Notes under the pieces: generated by a model
What the model was told of the DNA's origin: nothing
What the model saw: only the letters and a program-made list of their open reading frames with translations
Database searches by the model: none
Part shown: in pieces, positions 47,976-59,940 of the stretch
How the letters are laid out: each line of letters begins with the position of its first letter
Numbering within the stretch: the stretch's first letter is position 1
Translations under genes and position numbers: made by a program
Assembly (NCBI GenBank): GCA_029891345.1
Contig: CM056994.1
Coordinates: forward strand, 225,982,991-226,046,990
Direction: 5' to 3'
Origin: Dryococelus australis
Lineage: Eukaryota > Arthropoda > Insecta > Phasmatodea > Phasmatidae
Length of the DNA: 64,000 bases

Positions 47976-48233
47976 CTATCTATCTATCTCTATCTATCTC
48001 TATCTATCTCTCTCTATCTATCTCTATCTATCTATCTATCTATCTCTATCTATCTATATATCTCTATCTATCTATCTCTATCTATCTATCTATCTCTATC
48101 TATCTATCTATCTCTATCTATCTATCTATCTCTCTATCTATCTCTCTCTCTATCTATCTCTCTCTCTCTATCTCTCTCTATCTATCTCTATCTATCTCTA
48201 TCTATCTCTCTCTATCTCTATCTCTCTCTCTCA
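47717..48233. repeat. (TCTA)n/(TCTC)n microsatellite, about 0.5 kb
   Basis: Over 500 bp of TCTA units interrupted by TCTC. A 217-codon open frame across it (Ile-Tyr-Leu-Ser repeats) is a by-product of the repeat. It lies in the interior of the LTR-like pair. Confidence 0.95.
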
Positions 48234-49060
48234 CATCACCCCATGCTGTGTCTACAGAACAGCGCAGCAGCGATCAACCTACACTCAAGACCCAGTGTGT
48301 GTGCATTGGTCGGCATATTGTGCATGTTGTAAATTTTCATTACTAATTTTCTTTTTCTCACATTAGCATAGTTTCAGGTGTTTATCATGTGTGTTTAACT
48401 CTTACCAACTCATCCTACTTCAGGGCTTAATGCCAATACTAATTATCTACGGCCACTTCTCCAACTTGACTGAATCATGTAGTGTTTATCACATGTTTAC
48501 TATGCTGTTTTCCCTAGTGTTTAACATTGTTTTCCATGTATATCTTGCATATTTACCCATTTTTACCTGTATACGTGTTTTCTAGTAGTCAGTTTAGCGT
48601 TATGAGACTGGGCGTCTCAATTATTGCAAATAATACTCCCGTATTTCTATCATGACATCATCAATATGACATGATCAAAACAACTTTGTTCAAATTGTGA
48701 CGTAAAGTTACGCTTCATTTTAAACACGTACAATTTTTTTTCTGTTCCATTGCCCTGCTGTTATGAGTGTAAGGGACCCTACATCTACCTGAACTAAATT
48801 ATTAACTGACGCAATAATTTTTCATACATGCACGAACACGTCCCGACACATTTTTTTCAACTATGGAAAGTATGTACAAAAATTGACGAGGTAATATGGT
48901 AATCATGTTGTTGGCTGCCCTATTGGACAGGGGTCACGCGGCATAATAAGAAATTCTTTTTATAAAAAGGTCCTAACTACGCTATATTTCACTGTTGATC
49001 CATCCATCACTTACCTCCAAATAGGTGTAAACAGGAAGAATTCTACGAGGGACGAACGAA
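48234..49060. other. AT-rich DNA, nothing recognised
   Basis: Contains several TGACATCAT/TGACGT-like motifs near 48650-48705 but no gene or repeat end. Confidence 0.4.
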
Positions 49061-49069
49061 AACGTATGG

Positions 49070-49500
49070 AGTTCATTGCACAGCGCAGCGCAGGTTCCCT
49101 GTCACACTGCCCATCAAGGTCACACTGCACGGTACACTTCTGCTTCGTGCAGCGGCGACTTCACGCATGCGCACTGTTCAGAGTCTGACAGCTGAGCGGA
49201 GCCGCCCGGGCTGTGCTCAGTGGGGTTCAGTCGTTCCGGTGACTATTTGCCATGCACCCAAGACTGGAAGGAAGGGTGGTGGTTTGGACTTGCTGGTAAT
49301 TGGAAGCGCACCCTGAAGCCACCCCACCATGGGAATGTGTGTTTTCATCGCTGATTGGACGCGCATGAATGAGACCTTGCCATTGGTTGTGCATTTTGTG
49401 TTAAAGTTTTGGTGCTAATATTTTATAAATAGTACCGTGGAAGAGCCAGTCAAGAGGGATGGCTACTCCGCTGCTTCAAGACGGCAGTTTCTTCAGATAA
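49070..49500 (+). promoter_or_regulatory. Promoter-like segment: CpG-rich block, inverted CCAAT boxes and TATA box
   Basis: A GC- and CpG-rich block (49070-49300) stands out from AT-rich surroundings. It is followed by ATTGG (inverse CCAAT) at 49354-49358 and 49382-49386 and TATAAAT at 49424-49430. About 20-30 bp later lies CCAGTCAAGAGGGATGG, a possible transcription start region. Order and spacing are those of a polymerase II core promoter on the plus strand. No ORF follows; the next kilobase is T-rich. It may be a host promoter for an unseen transcript or the U3 part of an LTR inserted in the older element. Confidence 0.4.
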
Positions 49501-51210
49501 GGTTTTGAAATTTGATATTTTCTATGACCAAATAGACTTTTTTAAACTCTTCTGGCATGAAGGTTAGAAAGGACCAGATGGAAAGTCCTGGTAGGAGTTG
49601 TTTGGACATCAGGATATTTGAAAGCAAATAATGGAGTGCATTTTTCTTAAGACATTTTTAACAATTTTCTTGAAAAGTGAATTTTTTTTAACAAGTAAGT
49701 TTCAAAGTTTGTTAATGAAATTTTAAAGAATGGCCTCTAGTGAGAAATGGTTGGGCAAGTTGATACATTACAATTTTTTGCCTTGAAAGTCACAACTAAT
49801 ATCAGATTACTATAATTTTGTGGAGTATTATCTTCATGTGGTAGTAAATTCAAATATGCTTCTTTCAAAAAGGTTTTTAAGGTGGTATAATCAAGGCCAG
49901 TTGTGGTTTAGTTCAAAATAACCTATTTACTGGTATTTACAGTATTTTTCATATGTTTGAGGAAATGGCCTTTAGGCTGTTACTATGACAAGGTGTAAAG
50001 AATTTTTAAATACATTCCATATTTCTCATAATCAATATTTTCTGGTATTAACAGAACATACATGTGATTCAGAAAATGGCCTTCATCCTGTTGTTGAAGT
50101 CAGTGGAAAGAAAGTAATTGCATTATGGTGTCAGATATGATGCACTGCTTCTGATGTTTTTGTGACTGGCCTTTTTTGAGTGGCCAGATTCTGGTTTTAA
50201 ATGACAATTTCTTGAAAACAAAGTGTTGGGGCTAACCATTTGCCGTAATTTTAGATATTTCAAGTTGAAATTTATCTAATCAATTACATTACTTTAACTA
50301 AGGGTCAAAGACGCAATAGTTTGATGGTTTCATATTTACTATATTTTGTTTTTAGGATATTCTTTATTAATGGAATCAATGACAGAAAGTGGGTTATTGA
50401 AAATAAATAAATGAATAGAATCTTTTCAATCACAATTCAGTTTCTTTGTTGTAATCTAGCTTTGATTTGGTGCTCTTTGTTTTTCTCCACACCACTCAAT
50501 CCACGGTTGCTTATGGCTATTGGATGGTCACCTTGTTGGGCCCTCAGGACACAAAGGATGCCACAGTTGTTTATCAGTGTTTACATTTTTTGTTTTCCCT
50601 GCTACTGTCACTTGAGTTAGTGTTGTGAAATTCACTGCACATTGTTTTCGTTGCGCTTCGTCACTGAAAGGCAATTTTTGTGCAATTTACTCATTTAATT
50701 TAGTGGTTATGATGCTTTGTCAAATATCATTCTTCTTATATTATCTACCTATCCTAGTGCTATGATCCCTTACACCTTACTGGTATCTCCCTCAGCCTCT
50801 GGGAATTTCAAATATCTTGATCCTGGTTTAGCTAATCATTTACATTTTTCATCTTTGTTAACATTTACATTTTCATGGATTAAGGGTCTCTGTGCGAGTT
50901 TGTTGTGTCATGCCACATTTTTGATGCCCAATTTTCACCATTATCCATTATTCTGTTGTTTACCTCACCTTTCAATGGTGAATGCACACCTTGCATCAAG
51001 CTAAAGCAGCACATAATGACTGTTCTCATCTGCCTGCTAGAGCTCATCAGATGGCGCAGCCTGCCACCTTGCATGCGGCACCTTGCGCTGCATCACACAT
51101 CACTGTCGACATGTGGCTCAAGACGTGCCAACACGCACATCTGTCAACATCCCTGAATCCCGGATGGAGCCCTGTTCAGCACTTTCAATGCTCTCTCATG
51201 ACGCCATTGT
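49501..51210. other. T-rich DNA downstream of the promoter-like segment, no gene
   Basis: AT-rich to about 50450, with repeated GAAATGGCCTT/GAAAATGGCCTT-like motifs near 49961 and 50073. No open frame with a recognisable product was found. Confidence 0.4.
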
Positions 51211-51213
51211 GCA

Positions 51214-51279
51214 GCTGCGCCATCGTTGGGAACCTATGACCTTTTCGCTGCGCCATCGTTGGGAACCTATGACCTTTTC
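51214..51279. repeat. Perfect 33-bp tandem duplication
   Basis: Units 51214-51246 and 51247-51279 are identical (starting GCTGCGCCATCG). This is a recent local duplication inside old sequence. Confidence 0.9.
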
Positions 51280-51554
51280 ACTACCTCACTCCACCAGCTA
51301 CAGTAGCGAAACAGCTGAGCATTGTGTCTAGCTCACAGAGGCACCCCACCTCCCTCAGCAGCCGCAACAGTATGTCAGCAAGGCTCCTGCCCTGCCTCAC
51401 CACCTCTACATTGTACTTGACCCTAGTACCATCTGCTGCCTCAGTAAGGGTCATGTATACCACCGTTTTGCTACCATTAGCTGCACAGCTGGGTCCAATG
51501 GGCTACAAGGGACGAACGGCATACAAAAAAGGAGGAGGGAAGCATATGAGGCTA

Positions 51555-52290
51555 GCCGCATCTCTTCTCCCTCAGTCTGTCTCGATACATTAGCGCAGCT
51601 ACATCATGCCCTCTACTGGGAACAAGTCTACCCGCATGTGGTAGTCACCCCCTCCCAATGCAGGCAACGTGCCCGAGAATACACACCACACCTGCTACTC
51701 TCCAGGTCCCATTTTCATGCCCTCAAGAGACATCTTTTGGGGAAGTGATAATTTGGGTCAACCAATACCGCCAAGAGATGTCCAGGTAAAAATACGGCCG
51801 GGAAATGAATGCAGCAAGCAGGTCACAACATTTACAGTGTCCCAGCAACCCCTTGTGTGCCCCTCTTTATTCTACGTTTCTGTCCCTGTGCATGTATTGT
51901 GCATGATGTGTGAATGCGCTAACACCCATAAAAATATGGGAATTGTGAAGCCAATGTACGATGTTTAATTGCAAACCCCAATAAACTTGCTTTGTTAAAT
52001 CAAGAATAGCTACCCTCGCCCCCCCTGGGGTGAGAATGGACTCTACCAAAACAAGCCATCCACTGCCACCTTATACTGTGTAAAAATAAGGGCGCAAGTG
52101 AGTTTTCAATCATTTTAAGAGTTCAAAGTGTAAACAACCTATCCAAACATGTAATAGACTCGGAAAGACAGCGCAGATGCTAATTTAATTTTTGTTGCTT
52201 AGGTGTTTTTGTAAAAATTAATTTCTTTTTGTGCATAATTTACACATGAAAATTACTTATTAAGAGTTACTATATCACTTAGTGTGATGT
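51555..52290 (+). repeat. LTR-like repeat, right copy
   Basis: About 0.74 kb; the counterpart of 44428-45236. It carries the equivalent CCCCAATAAACTTGCTTTG near 51977-51995. Confidence 0.55.
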
Positions 52291-55200
52291 AATTGTTTTT
52301 GTATGTGTTCATTTCCTTTGCCCTTGTATTTTTACTTGCAACTGGTGCGCTTATGAGTTGGGGTCCCGGTGAACTCTGGCATGATTTTTCAGTTTGTTCC
52401 AAGTGCTTACTGAGACTGGACATGTGTCGCGCATCCTCCAGGAACTTCAATTTCTTCACCTTTATCATTACTGTATCAATAGTCATAACATTGTCTGGAA
52501 CTTAATTATTTCTTTTCGTTTAGGCCAGAGGCCGTGCCACTCTCAATCCAGCCAGCTCAAATCAAGCTAGGTGATGCAAATACCTATAAATATTACATCT
52601 GTCACATGCTTTTTTTGTTTTCTGTACAGGCTGCTAGCACGCCATAGCCGTAAGGCTAATGTAAGCCCCTCCTTGGAGGGAGTACACGGAGTAAATTCAG
52701 TGCAATTTAAACAATGCGAGCTTTTATTTCAATGTTGGCTACTTCATTGCCATGTACATATGGGTGCTCTACATGCTGCATTACTGCAACCTTCTAAAGA
52801 CGTATCAACCTATTGTATTTTGGTGTGTAAGATGGCCATCTAACAATTTCATGCAATACTTACAGGCATATGAAAGGCCCAACACTCTCGTTATGTAAAC
52901 GTAACAGGATTATTGCATCATTACGACAATATCACAGGGTGATCTCAGGAGAGCCACGTGGGTGAATGAACCACACCCTGGATGAGTCTCTCATGCTCTG
53001 GCACCCTTCGCAATGCTGCAATCACTCCTGAAAACCTGGTAATGAAAGTTAACCTTTTTTCTCCCCACTTCTGAGACCACAACAGCCCATCAATGTTCTC
53101 TTTTTGAAGCCTTGTAAACTGCCCAGCCAGACTTGACATAAAAATTGAAATATCCTCTTTTTCAATACAGACAAAAAAGTTTTACTATTTTTGGTGTTTT
53201 TAATATATTGTTAAACATTTAATAATGGTGCCAAATTTCCTAAAAAAAGTCCAAACTTTTTGGAGAATATTACATTATTCTCCTGTCCTTACCAACACAC
53301 ATATATATTTTTTCCACACTTTTTTACATATCTAAGGTAAGAAGTGCCTAATCTACTCAAAATCTTATGATTATTTGCTATAAATAGAAACCCGTTGCAA
53401 TAAATAAAATCTTCAAATAAATACGATTGAAATGTATTTTGAACCTGAGCTGTGGAAGAGTAATTAACAAAATTGCATCCAGTGCTTTTCTGTGTTTTGA
53501 ATGACTGACTGAAAATTATTTGCTTACAAAATATTCCGTACGTACTGCCTATAAACTAAATGGCATTGACTTTTATATTCAGAGTGAAAATGATAATCAC
53601 ATCATATGGTTCTAAAAATATATTTTGTATTACTTAACAACAGCTACATGGAACCAAATTTCTGATACAATTTTGCATGTAATATATTTTTAACTGACCT
53701 GCGACATAATAAACTAATTTTATATATTCCCATTGTAAAATTATGTGCCCTCTTCCTTCATTTCATTTTCTTGCAAGTGTTTTCTTGTTTTAATGCCAGT
53801 TACTTGAACACATTCTTTTTGAGTACCACATACCTGGTAACCCTATCCTCGACATAATAAAACATAACAGTATCAAAGAAAATTTAAAATTACAATTTAA
53901 ACTTTTCATAATTGTTAATTAATTTTATAGTACTTGGAAGTTTATTTATTAATTTCATACCACAATAGAACAGATTTGAAGTATGTGTAGTTCTGTGTGA
54001 AAACGTACACACACACGTGTGTGTGTGTCTATATATATATATATATATACATACACACACACATTGAAACACATAGAATAGAGGTTTTACACATATTGTT
54101 CGTAAGGAGTACAGATTTTTAAAGTTTGTTTATATTTATTTTTCTTTTGCTAGCCCTAACCCAAGTATTAGTTAGCAGTGTGAATTTCTAGGATATCACC
54201 TCTATAATTATATTTTTATTAATTTGAGTATTGTTTACTTTTCACGTTTTGACAATCTTCTTAGTTTTATTTTGTGGCTTAGAACTAAGCTCTTGGAAGA
54301 CTATTTAGGTAATTAGAATGTGTAATATTTCTACCTACACATGAAAAAGATTTCGACCATGCCAATTATTGCATTGTGACATCAGGGCTTGGTAATGTGA
54401 ACCCCATGGGAACAGGATTCTATTTCTAGACATCAACATGTAGGGAACATCCTAATGTAGCTGCAAGATTTGTAATGGAATTTTGTTTGTCCACCATCCT
54501 AATTGTAGGCAATTCGGTGTTAGGCAACCCAGTGTTCAGTATTCATGCAGGGCATGTTTCGAAGAAGAGGCCCTAGCATTTTATTAGTTATGAGTGCTAT
54601 AAGATGTTGGCTGCCATCTCCACCAGGAACTCACGTAAGACCTAATCAGGATGATAATCATTGTAACTTCACTTAGGCTATTCTTGCGAGCTACAAACTT
54701 TCCACAAACATTTTTGTGCTGATAAAAAGTTATCAAATTTTTGCAATTTCAAAATAAGGATGTTTATCTTTAGACAGTACCATAGGCCAACTTTAAGAAC
54801 GAATTGTGTTCTACTAGTACTGAGCAATGCTAAAACATTTTTTGTGTTAATGATTTGTTCATGAAGAAGAACAAAATGAGCCAGTCCATGCATAACTCAC
54901 GTAGTTATCTTTTTGCAGTAAATGCTTAGAGAGATGATTTGGTTTCCGAAAAGTCATGACTGGAAATCCTAATTTTACTGACAATCGTTTTCCCTATGTT
55001 TTCCAAATTATCTACAATATGGTTCAACATATTTTAATTCTCAGTAAATTTGCTGAATGCATACCACATGAATATCTGATTTGAATAAAATAATTTTTGG
55101 TCTTAAACTGAGATGCTTGTTCTATCTTACTGTAGCTTTGCAGCAGTTATAAAATATTCTGTGTATGATTTTTTTTGTTTTATGCTCTGAAATTTTCATA

Positions 55201-55860
55201 CCAATGGTATGAAAAGGGGTTTAATATTACTGTGTGATTTCTTGTGCAAGAACTTCAGCATACTGCACCTATACAGGTACTTGGTATCGTGTTCACAGAG
55301 GTTAATTTCCAAAATAGTTTTCCAAGGCATAAAATTTGTTTTAATATTCAGTAGTACAATTACACTACATTTTCAACCCTTTTTCCCACGTAACAGTTCT
55401 AAAAGGGAAGCTGATGAGTGTGACGTCATCGACCAGCATTGCACGGCACCACATACATAGAGGAAAGGGCAACGTGTTAGCAATTGTCTTATTTTCATCT
55501 CCCGTAACGCCCAACACACTGAATAAAGAACCTTATATTTTAAGATGGTATTCTTTCGTGACTAAAGATTTATTATTTTACATGCAGTTACAAACTTTTC
55601 TATGTACATATGTAATATACACACACACCATGGATGGAAGCGTAATAAAAATTTACACCTCCCCACCCCTACACTCTTTACATATTGGTTCTCCAACGTG
55701 TGGGCTAATTAAGATAAACGAGGTTTGAGCGATTTGCTTTCATGAGAGCCATATTTTCTAAGAAGTTCTCTTCACTCCCAAAGAAGAAGCTGTTATGTGG
55801 AAATGGCCAAAACAAATTTAGATATAATTAGCTTGGCAGGTACGCCTACCCTTAGTGCCA
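52291..55860. other. AT-rich intergenic DNA with no recognised gene
   Basis: Open frames at 52571-52843 (plus) and 52945-53139 (minus) look mildly protein-like but match nothing I recognise. A short GT/TA repeat lies at 54006-54063. A TGACGTCA palindrome occurs near 55420. Confidence 0.4.
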
Positions 55861-55929
55861 ACACTAGTTTGTTGCGGAGAAAAATGCAAACGATAGTGGA
55901 AACTTTGTGCAAAAATCATTTCTGAGAAC

Positions 55930-56830
55930 ATATTGGTAAATGTTCCCGATGCTAATGCTCCATTAGAAAATGTTTCTATGTCAAATGCCAATGCAGTACC
56001 TAGTACCAGTGCTCCTAGTAATAATGGTGTAGTATCAGGTCCCAGCATTAGCCCGGCAAGTATTGAGACACTAATTCAGTTTCTGAATGCTAAATATAAC
56101 AGGTTAGATAATAAATTAGCAGAACAAGATGCTAGATTTGACAAGCAGGATTGCAAAGCCAAAGAGAACACGCAAAGTTTAAATGCTGATTTAACCCTCA
56201 GTATAAATGCTAGATTTGAGGAACAAAATTTCAGATTTAATGAGGCACTTGAATACAGCATGTCTGTGTTGAAAACTTAATTTACTCATAGTGTTCAGGC
56301 ATTACACAATCGAGTGGAGAACACAACAATCTGTTGCCGCCCTACAAACTACAGTAAGTGATTTGGTCTATAGTCAGATGACACAAGCCTCTAAAGTCGA
56401 TGACTTACAAGAAAATTTTGACCAGTTAGAAATTTGTGTAGATGAATAAATTTCTCACCTGCATGATAATACAGAGGAACACATAATTTCCTTATGGTCC
56501 AGTGTGTAGCGAATGTGCATAATGACATAGATTTGTTCACAAAGAAACTCTCGAGTGGCTTAGAACAAATGCGTAGTTGTTTGGAAGGACAGATGAGTGG
56601 ACTGGAAACAAAAATTATGCAGGTGGAAAATAGGCCTGTGGTAGCCTCACCCACATCTGATCACAGCATATTAGCTAACGTGGACAATCAGTCAATGAAT
56701 TTTGAACGGCATACTGATGGCAAGTTGAACCGGACCGAAACAGAATATTTGGCAACCAAGAAAAACTTTGAATTGAAGAGCCAATAAATGCAGGAAAAAT
56801 TTGAGTGAAGTACACAAGATGTTAAGAGCA
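55930..56830 (+). mobile_element. Coiled-coil gag-like retroelement fossil
   Basis: Plus-strand sequence encodes an Asn/Ser/Pro-rich lead (about 55933-56060), then heptad-type coiled coil (about 56080-56280, with LDNKLAEQDARFDKQD) and more helical sequence at 56494-56787. A low-complexity head followed by a long coiled coil is common in the gag or ORF1 of arthropod retroelements. No reverse transcriptase follows. It is broken, with a few breaks, and its family cannot be fixed. Confidence 0.35.
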
Positions 56831-57313
56831 CTTCAAGTAACAGTCACCTGCACCTTGGCCAAACAGATCTAGTGAAACCACTGCAGTTCCACCTAACATC
56901 TGGCAAAAACATGTGAAACACAAAAGAAAACACATACATAACTATCGTATAGTAAGAGTTGTGGGTTGTGGGAAGTGTGATTATGCAGCAAAAAGAAAAC
57001 TTCCACAAGCAAGGAAGGAAGGAAATCCCACCAACACAACAAGTTGAAAGCTGCAGAACACAACACTACTGTGCAGGCAGGCAGTTTGTTAAGAAAATTG
57101 CAGTACAATGTGTTTCTTTCCCTTCTCCTCCCATTAATAGTTGGCTATCCTCTGCCTTACATGGGGGAGAAAAAAAAAAGGGGGGTTGCAGTAACAGTGA
57201 TGGATATTGGGGAGAGCTGGAGGGGCAAACTTAAAGGGTTGTTGAGCAAGAGATGAGATAGCAAACTGTTCCTCTACACTTCCCTCTAATCATCTCCAGA
57301 CAGTCTAGTACTA
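56831..57313. other. Spacer, nothing recognised
   Basis: Purine-rich in parts (57000-57030, 57170-57190). No gene. Confidence 0.4.
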
Positions 57314-57315
57314 TA

Positions 57316-57549
57316 GGTGATTCACGGTAAAGTGAGCACTTTTTAAGGCCCTGCTGAATTTTTCTTTTCATCAGATTTATATCTTCCTGTCACTTTTTAA
57401 TATGGACATTGCCATGTGACTAATAAACACAGTTTATATATTTCACCACTCCCAAAAGTTAATGGCTGGAGCTGCAATTAAATATATTTATTAGATGTTA
57501 GTGCCTGTAGAAAAGGCCTTAAAAAGTGCTCACTTTACCATGAACAGCC
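57316..57549. mobile_element. MITE of the GGCYGTTCA family, 234 bp, inverted relative to the 41.4-kb copy
   Basis: Left end GGTGATTCACGGTAAAGTG; right end, in inverse, GGCTGTTCATGGTAAAGTG; TA on both sides. Its reverse complement aligns along its length with the MITE at 41429-41652 (shared TGTGTTTATTA-TCACATGG and AGCACTTTTTAA). Confidence 0.8.
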
Positions 57550-57574
57550 TATACCACTCCGCCATCCTTAATTT

Positions 57575-57652
57575 TTTTTGTGTATAACACGCACCCCAGA
57601 AATGTTTTCCTTTATTTTGGAAGAAAAAATAGGATGTGCTATACACAAGTAA
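57575..57652. mobile_element. End fragment of the MITE family at 20.56 kb
   Basis: It contains the same foldback as the 20563 end: CGCACCCC ... GAAATGTTTTCCTTTATTTTGG ends at a GCTATACACAAGTAAATACTT edge. Only this end is present. It begins about 25 bp from the 234-bp MITE. Confidence 0.5.
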
Positions 57653-57840
57653 ATACTTAAGTTCATTTCAAAGTTTGTTAATGATGTTCATTTTTAGTAA
57701 ATTTCTGAACTGAACACAAACACGTGTAAATTTTTCAAACCAAACTGGAACCAATCTTTTACATGGCAATAAATTTTGAACAGAACTGAACATAAACTTA
57801 AAGTTTGGGTTCGGTTAGAAATTTGAACATTCGACCCATA

Positions 57841-57871
<31 letters not shown>

Positions 57872-59070
57872 CAGGAAAGATCTATTTATTTAACATTTAA
57901 AAAAAAATTACTAATTCAAATAAAAAAATTACGTTAACATTGCAGTGTGTCAAAACAAACATTAACCTCTAATTAAAAATGATTGTCCAGAATCTTAATT
58001 CCCACAGAGCAAACAATAACAAAAATTCAATAAATTTGCAGAACTTACATTGTTATTGTGATGGCAAGCAACTGTGGTCAGCACGATTATTAAAAAAAAC
58101 AACTGCTAAGTAGGCTTAAAAATGTTAACAGAATTGCTTCCATGAACTCGGTACGTAACAATTCAAATGGGTGGAAAAATATCTACTATGCAAGATTATA
58201 TGGGCGAGATTCGGCAGCTTTATTACAGGATACAGCCGTTACCGTAAATGGCTGAGTTGAATCATTTCAACAATTAAATCACTTATAGAATTTTCAGGGC
58301 TTATTCTTGCAGTGCCACATGTTCTTTTTATTCTCCCCTTTTTTAAGTATAAAGAGACAGAAGTTACAGTTGTCGTATATCACAAATAAGAAGGTCCCTC
58401 AATTTGATGAAATGATAACCGTCTATTTACAATGCTATCTGATTAGGTCGTAAAAGCAGAAACATAAATAAATGTCTTTGATAATGTTTAGTGTTCACAT
58501 CATCAAAACTGTAGACACATCACAAAACTTAAATTTCTGTTCATATAACCACCTCAGATAACTTTAAAAAAATTTAATAACCAAAACCATATACTATGAA
58601 GATGACCCTATGTACCCAACATTAATTAACCTAGGAGGAGGTCATCAAAATAATATAAATACCAGAAGGACCAAATTTATACAAATAAATTAAACCTCAA
58701 AATTCACATGTCACAGTTATATGCATTATAACTATTTTCCATTAACATCAAAAAGTTCCACAAAACTGGTTACATCTGCTCAATAGGGGCATTGGCATCA
58801 TCACTTTCATAATTGCAAGAGGACAGTAATGTCATCTACTGTTCATAATATAGTAATTTTTTTACATTTGTTTCCTTTTTGCTATCACCCAATACTATAT
58901 TGTGGCAAAGTGATCATGGGAGTGACTGGTGTCTGTAGCTTTAATTTTGGATGCAAGTGTATGTCACAGAGACAAACTAAGATAAGTTCAAAGTAACCAC
59001 TAATGATTTAATGATTTCAATAAACTCCATTATCCAATAAATTAATACATGCAAATGTGTGTACAACATT
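57653..59070. other. AT-rich DNA with a 26-bp poly-A run
   Basis: The poly-A tract is at about 57846-57871 and could be the tail of a retroposed sequence, but no recognisable body precedes it. The rest shows no gene. Confidence 0.4.
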
Positions 59071-59073
59071 GCC

Positions 59074-59640
59074 TCACATTTTGGTTTTTTGCTTCTGCAG
59101 TTTCTTCTGTAATACTTCAATTATGTGCATGGGTTCACACACACTCATACCTGTTATGATTCTGCTGTCAGCAAATTCGAGCAGCAAACAAGTCATATAG
59201 AATCTCTCAGTTCGGGAAATCATTTTTCCTCCCAGAAGTGTCACCTCTCCTCTCTCATACCCCTTCTGCCCCTGTGTCACTAAAAAGAATGACATCACAA
59301 TAATGCCATCCAGAAAGCACAAGTTTTCCCTGCACTTGAAACTGGTATTTGTGCGTTTTTTTGAGTTTCATTGAATAACAGAAACAAATTTTTCTTGTTC
59401 TTGCTAATTCCGTAATCTTAGTCATACCAATAGAAAGTAAGAATTTCACCTCCACTAACCAACTGTCTCCTATAAGACCATCAGGAGAAACCCCCAAATA
59501 TGATCTTTCCTTGCTTACAAATAAACAGCATGGCTCTATCTTCACATTATTTGCTCTCTTATAGCAAGAAATGGCATCATTTATACACCCATATATTACA
59601 GCTTTGGCGTACAATTCTTGGTTGAAAAGAATATTTCAAA
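59074..59640 (-). pseudogene. YqaJ-type nuclease (viral recombinase/exonuclease fold) remnant
   Basis: The main minus-strand frame (59614-59255) contains YLGVSPDGLIGDSWLVEVKF, with the Asp of PDG and the E-x-K catalytic pattern of lambda-exonuclease/YqaJ nucleases, followed by YQFQVQGKLVLSGWHYCDVI, the conserved Gln-rich helix. An overlapping frame (59322-59074) continues with ERFYMTCLLLEFADSRI, the usual C-terminal helix, so one frameshift lies near 59290. YqaJ nucleases in animal genomes are often carried by DNA transposons; Repbase describes one in ISL2EU/IS4EU elements, as I recall. Neither TIRs nor a transposase were found nearby. The start codon is not determined; the coding sense extends a little beyond 59614. 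Confidence 0.7.
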
Positions 59641-59940
59641 CTAAATTGTCACAAGAGACAACTTTCCTCATTGTGTACACTACACTGAAACATGATGTAG
59701 TTAAGCAATGACATCGTGCTTCAATCCACAAGGGATTATCATGCTGCCCCACTGTTGCTTTTTCTAGTTTTTGAACACTTTTCTTCATCGGAAACTATGT
59801 CTTGCAGTTTTTCTAAAATGTACTTTATCTTTTGATCATCCATTTCACTGTCCGAAATATTGACTTCTGCTGCTTGTGGTCCATACTAACTATCTGGACC
59901 ATGGTGTTTCTTCCTCTTCTTTCTTTCAGGTTGACGCGTG
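59641..59940. other. Possible upstream part of the YqaJ element
   Basis: AT-rich; no clear coding continuation on the minus strand and no TIR. Confidence 0.3.

Larger units (their letters stand above)
44428..52290. mobile_element. LTR-like direct-repeat pair with decayed interior (retroelement fossil)
   Basis: Two direct repeats, about 44428-45236 and 51555-52290, align along their whole length by eye: GCAGCTACA-CATGCCCTCTA, ATAAAAATATGGGAATTGTG, an AATAAAC polyadenylation-type motif, then CCTGGGGTGAGAATGGA. They sit about 7.1 kb apart in the same orientation, as the two LTRs of one element would. The interior shows no recognisable reverse transcriptase, RNase H or integrase; 46.0-47.7 kb is C/A-rich like gag-side sequence. 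The pair differs at many positions, so it would be old. It is broken. Alternatively these are two separate insertions of one repeat. Confidence 0.5.

Noticed and set aside
47679-48332. 217-codon open frame of Ile-Tyr-Leu-Ser repeats
   Set aside because: It is the translation of the TCTA microsatellite; any strand or frame of such a repeat stays open.
55418-55427. TGACGTCA as a CRE regulatory site
   Set aside because: An 8-bp palindrome without a nearby promoter or gene is not enough.
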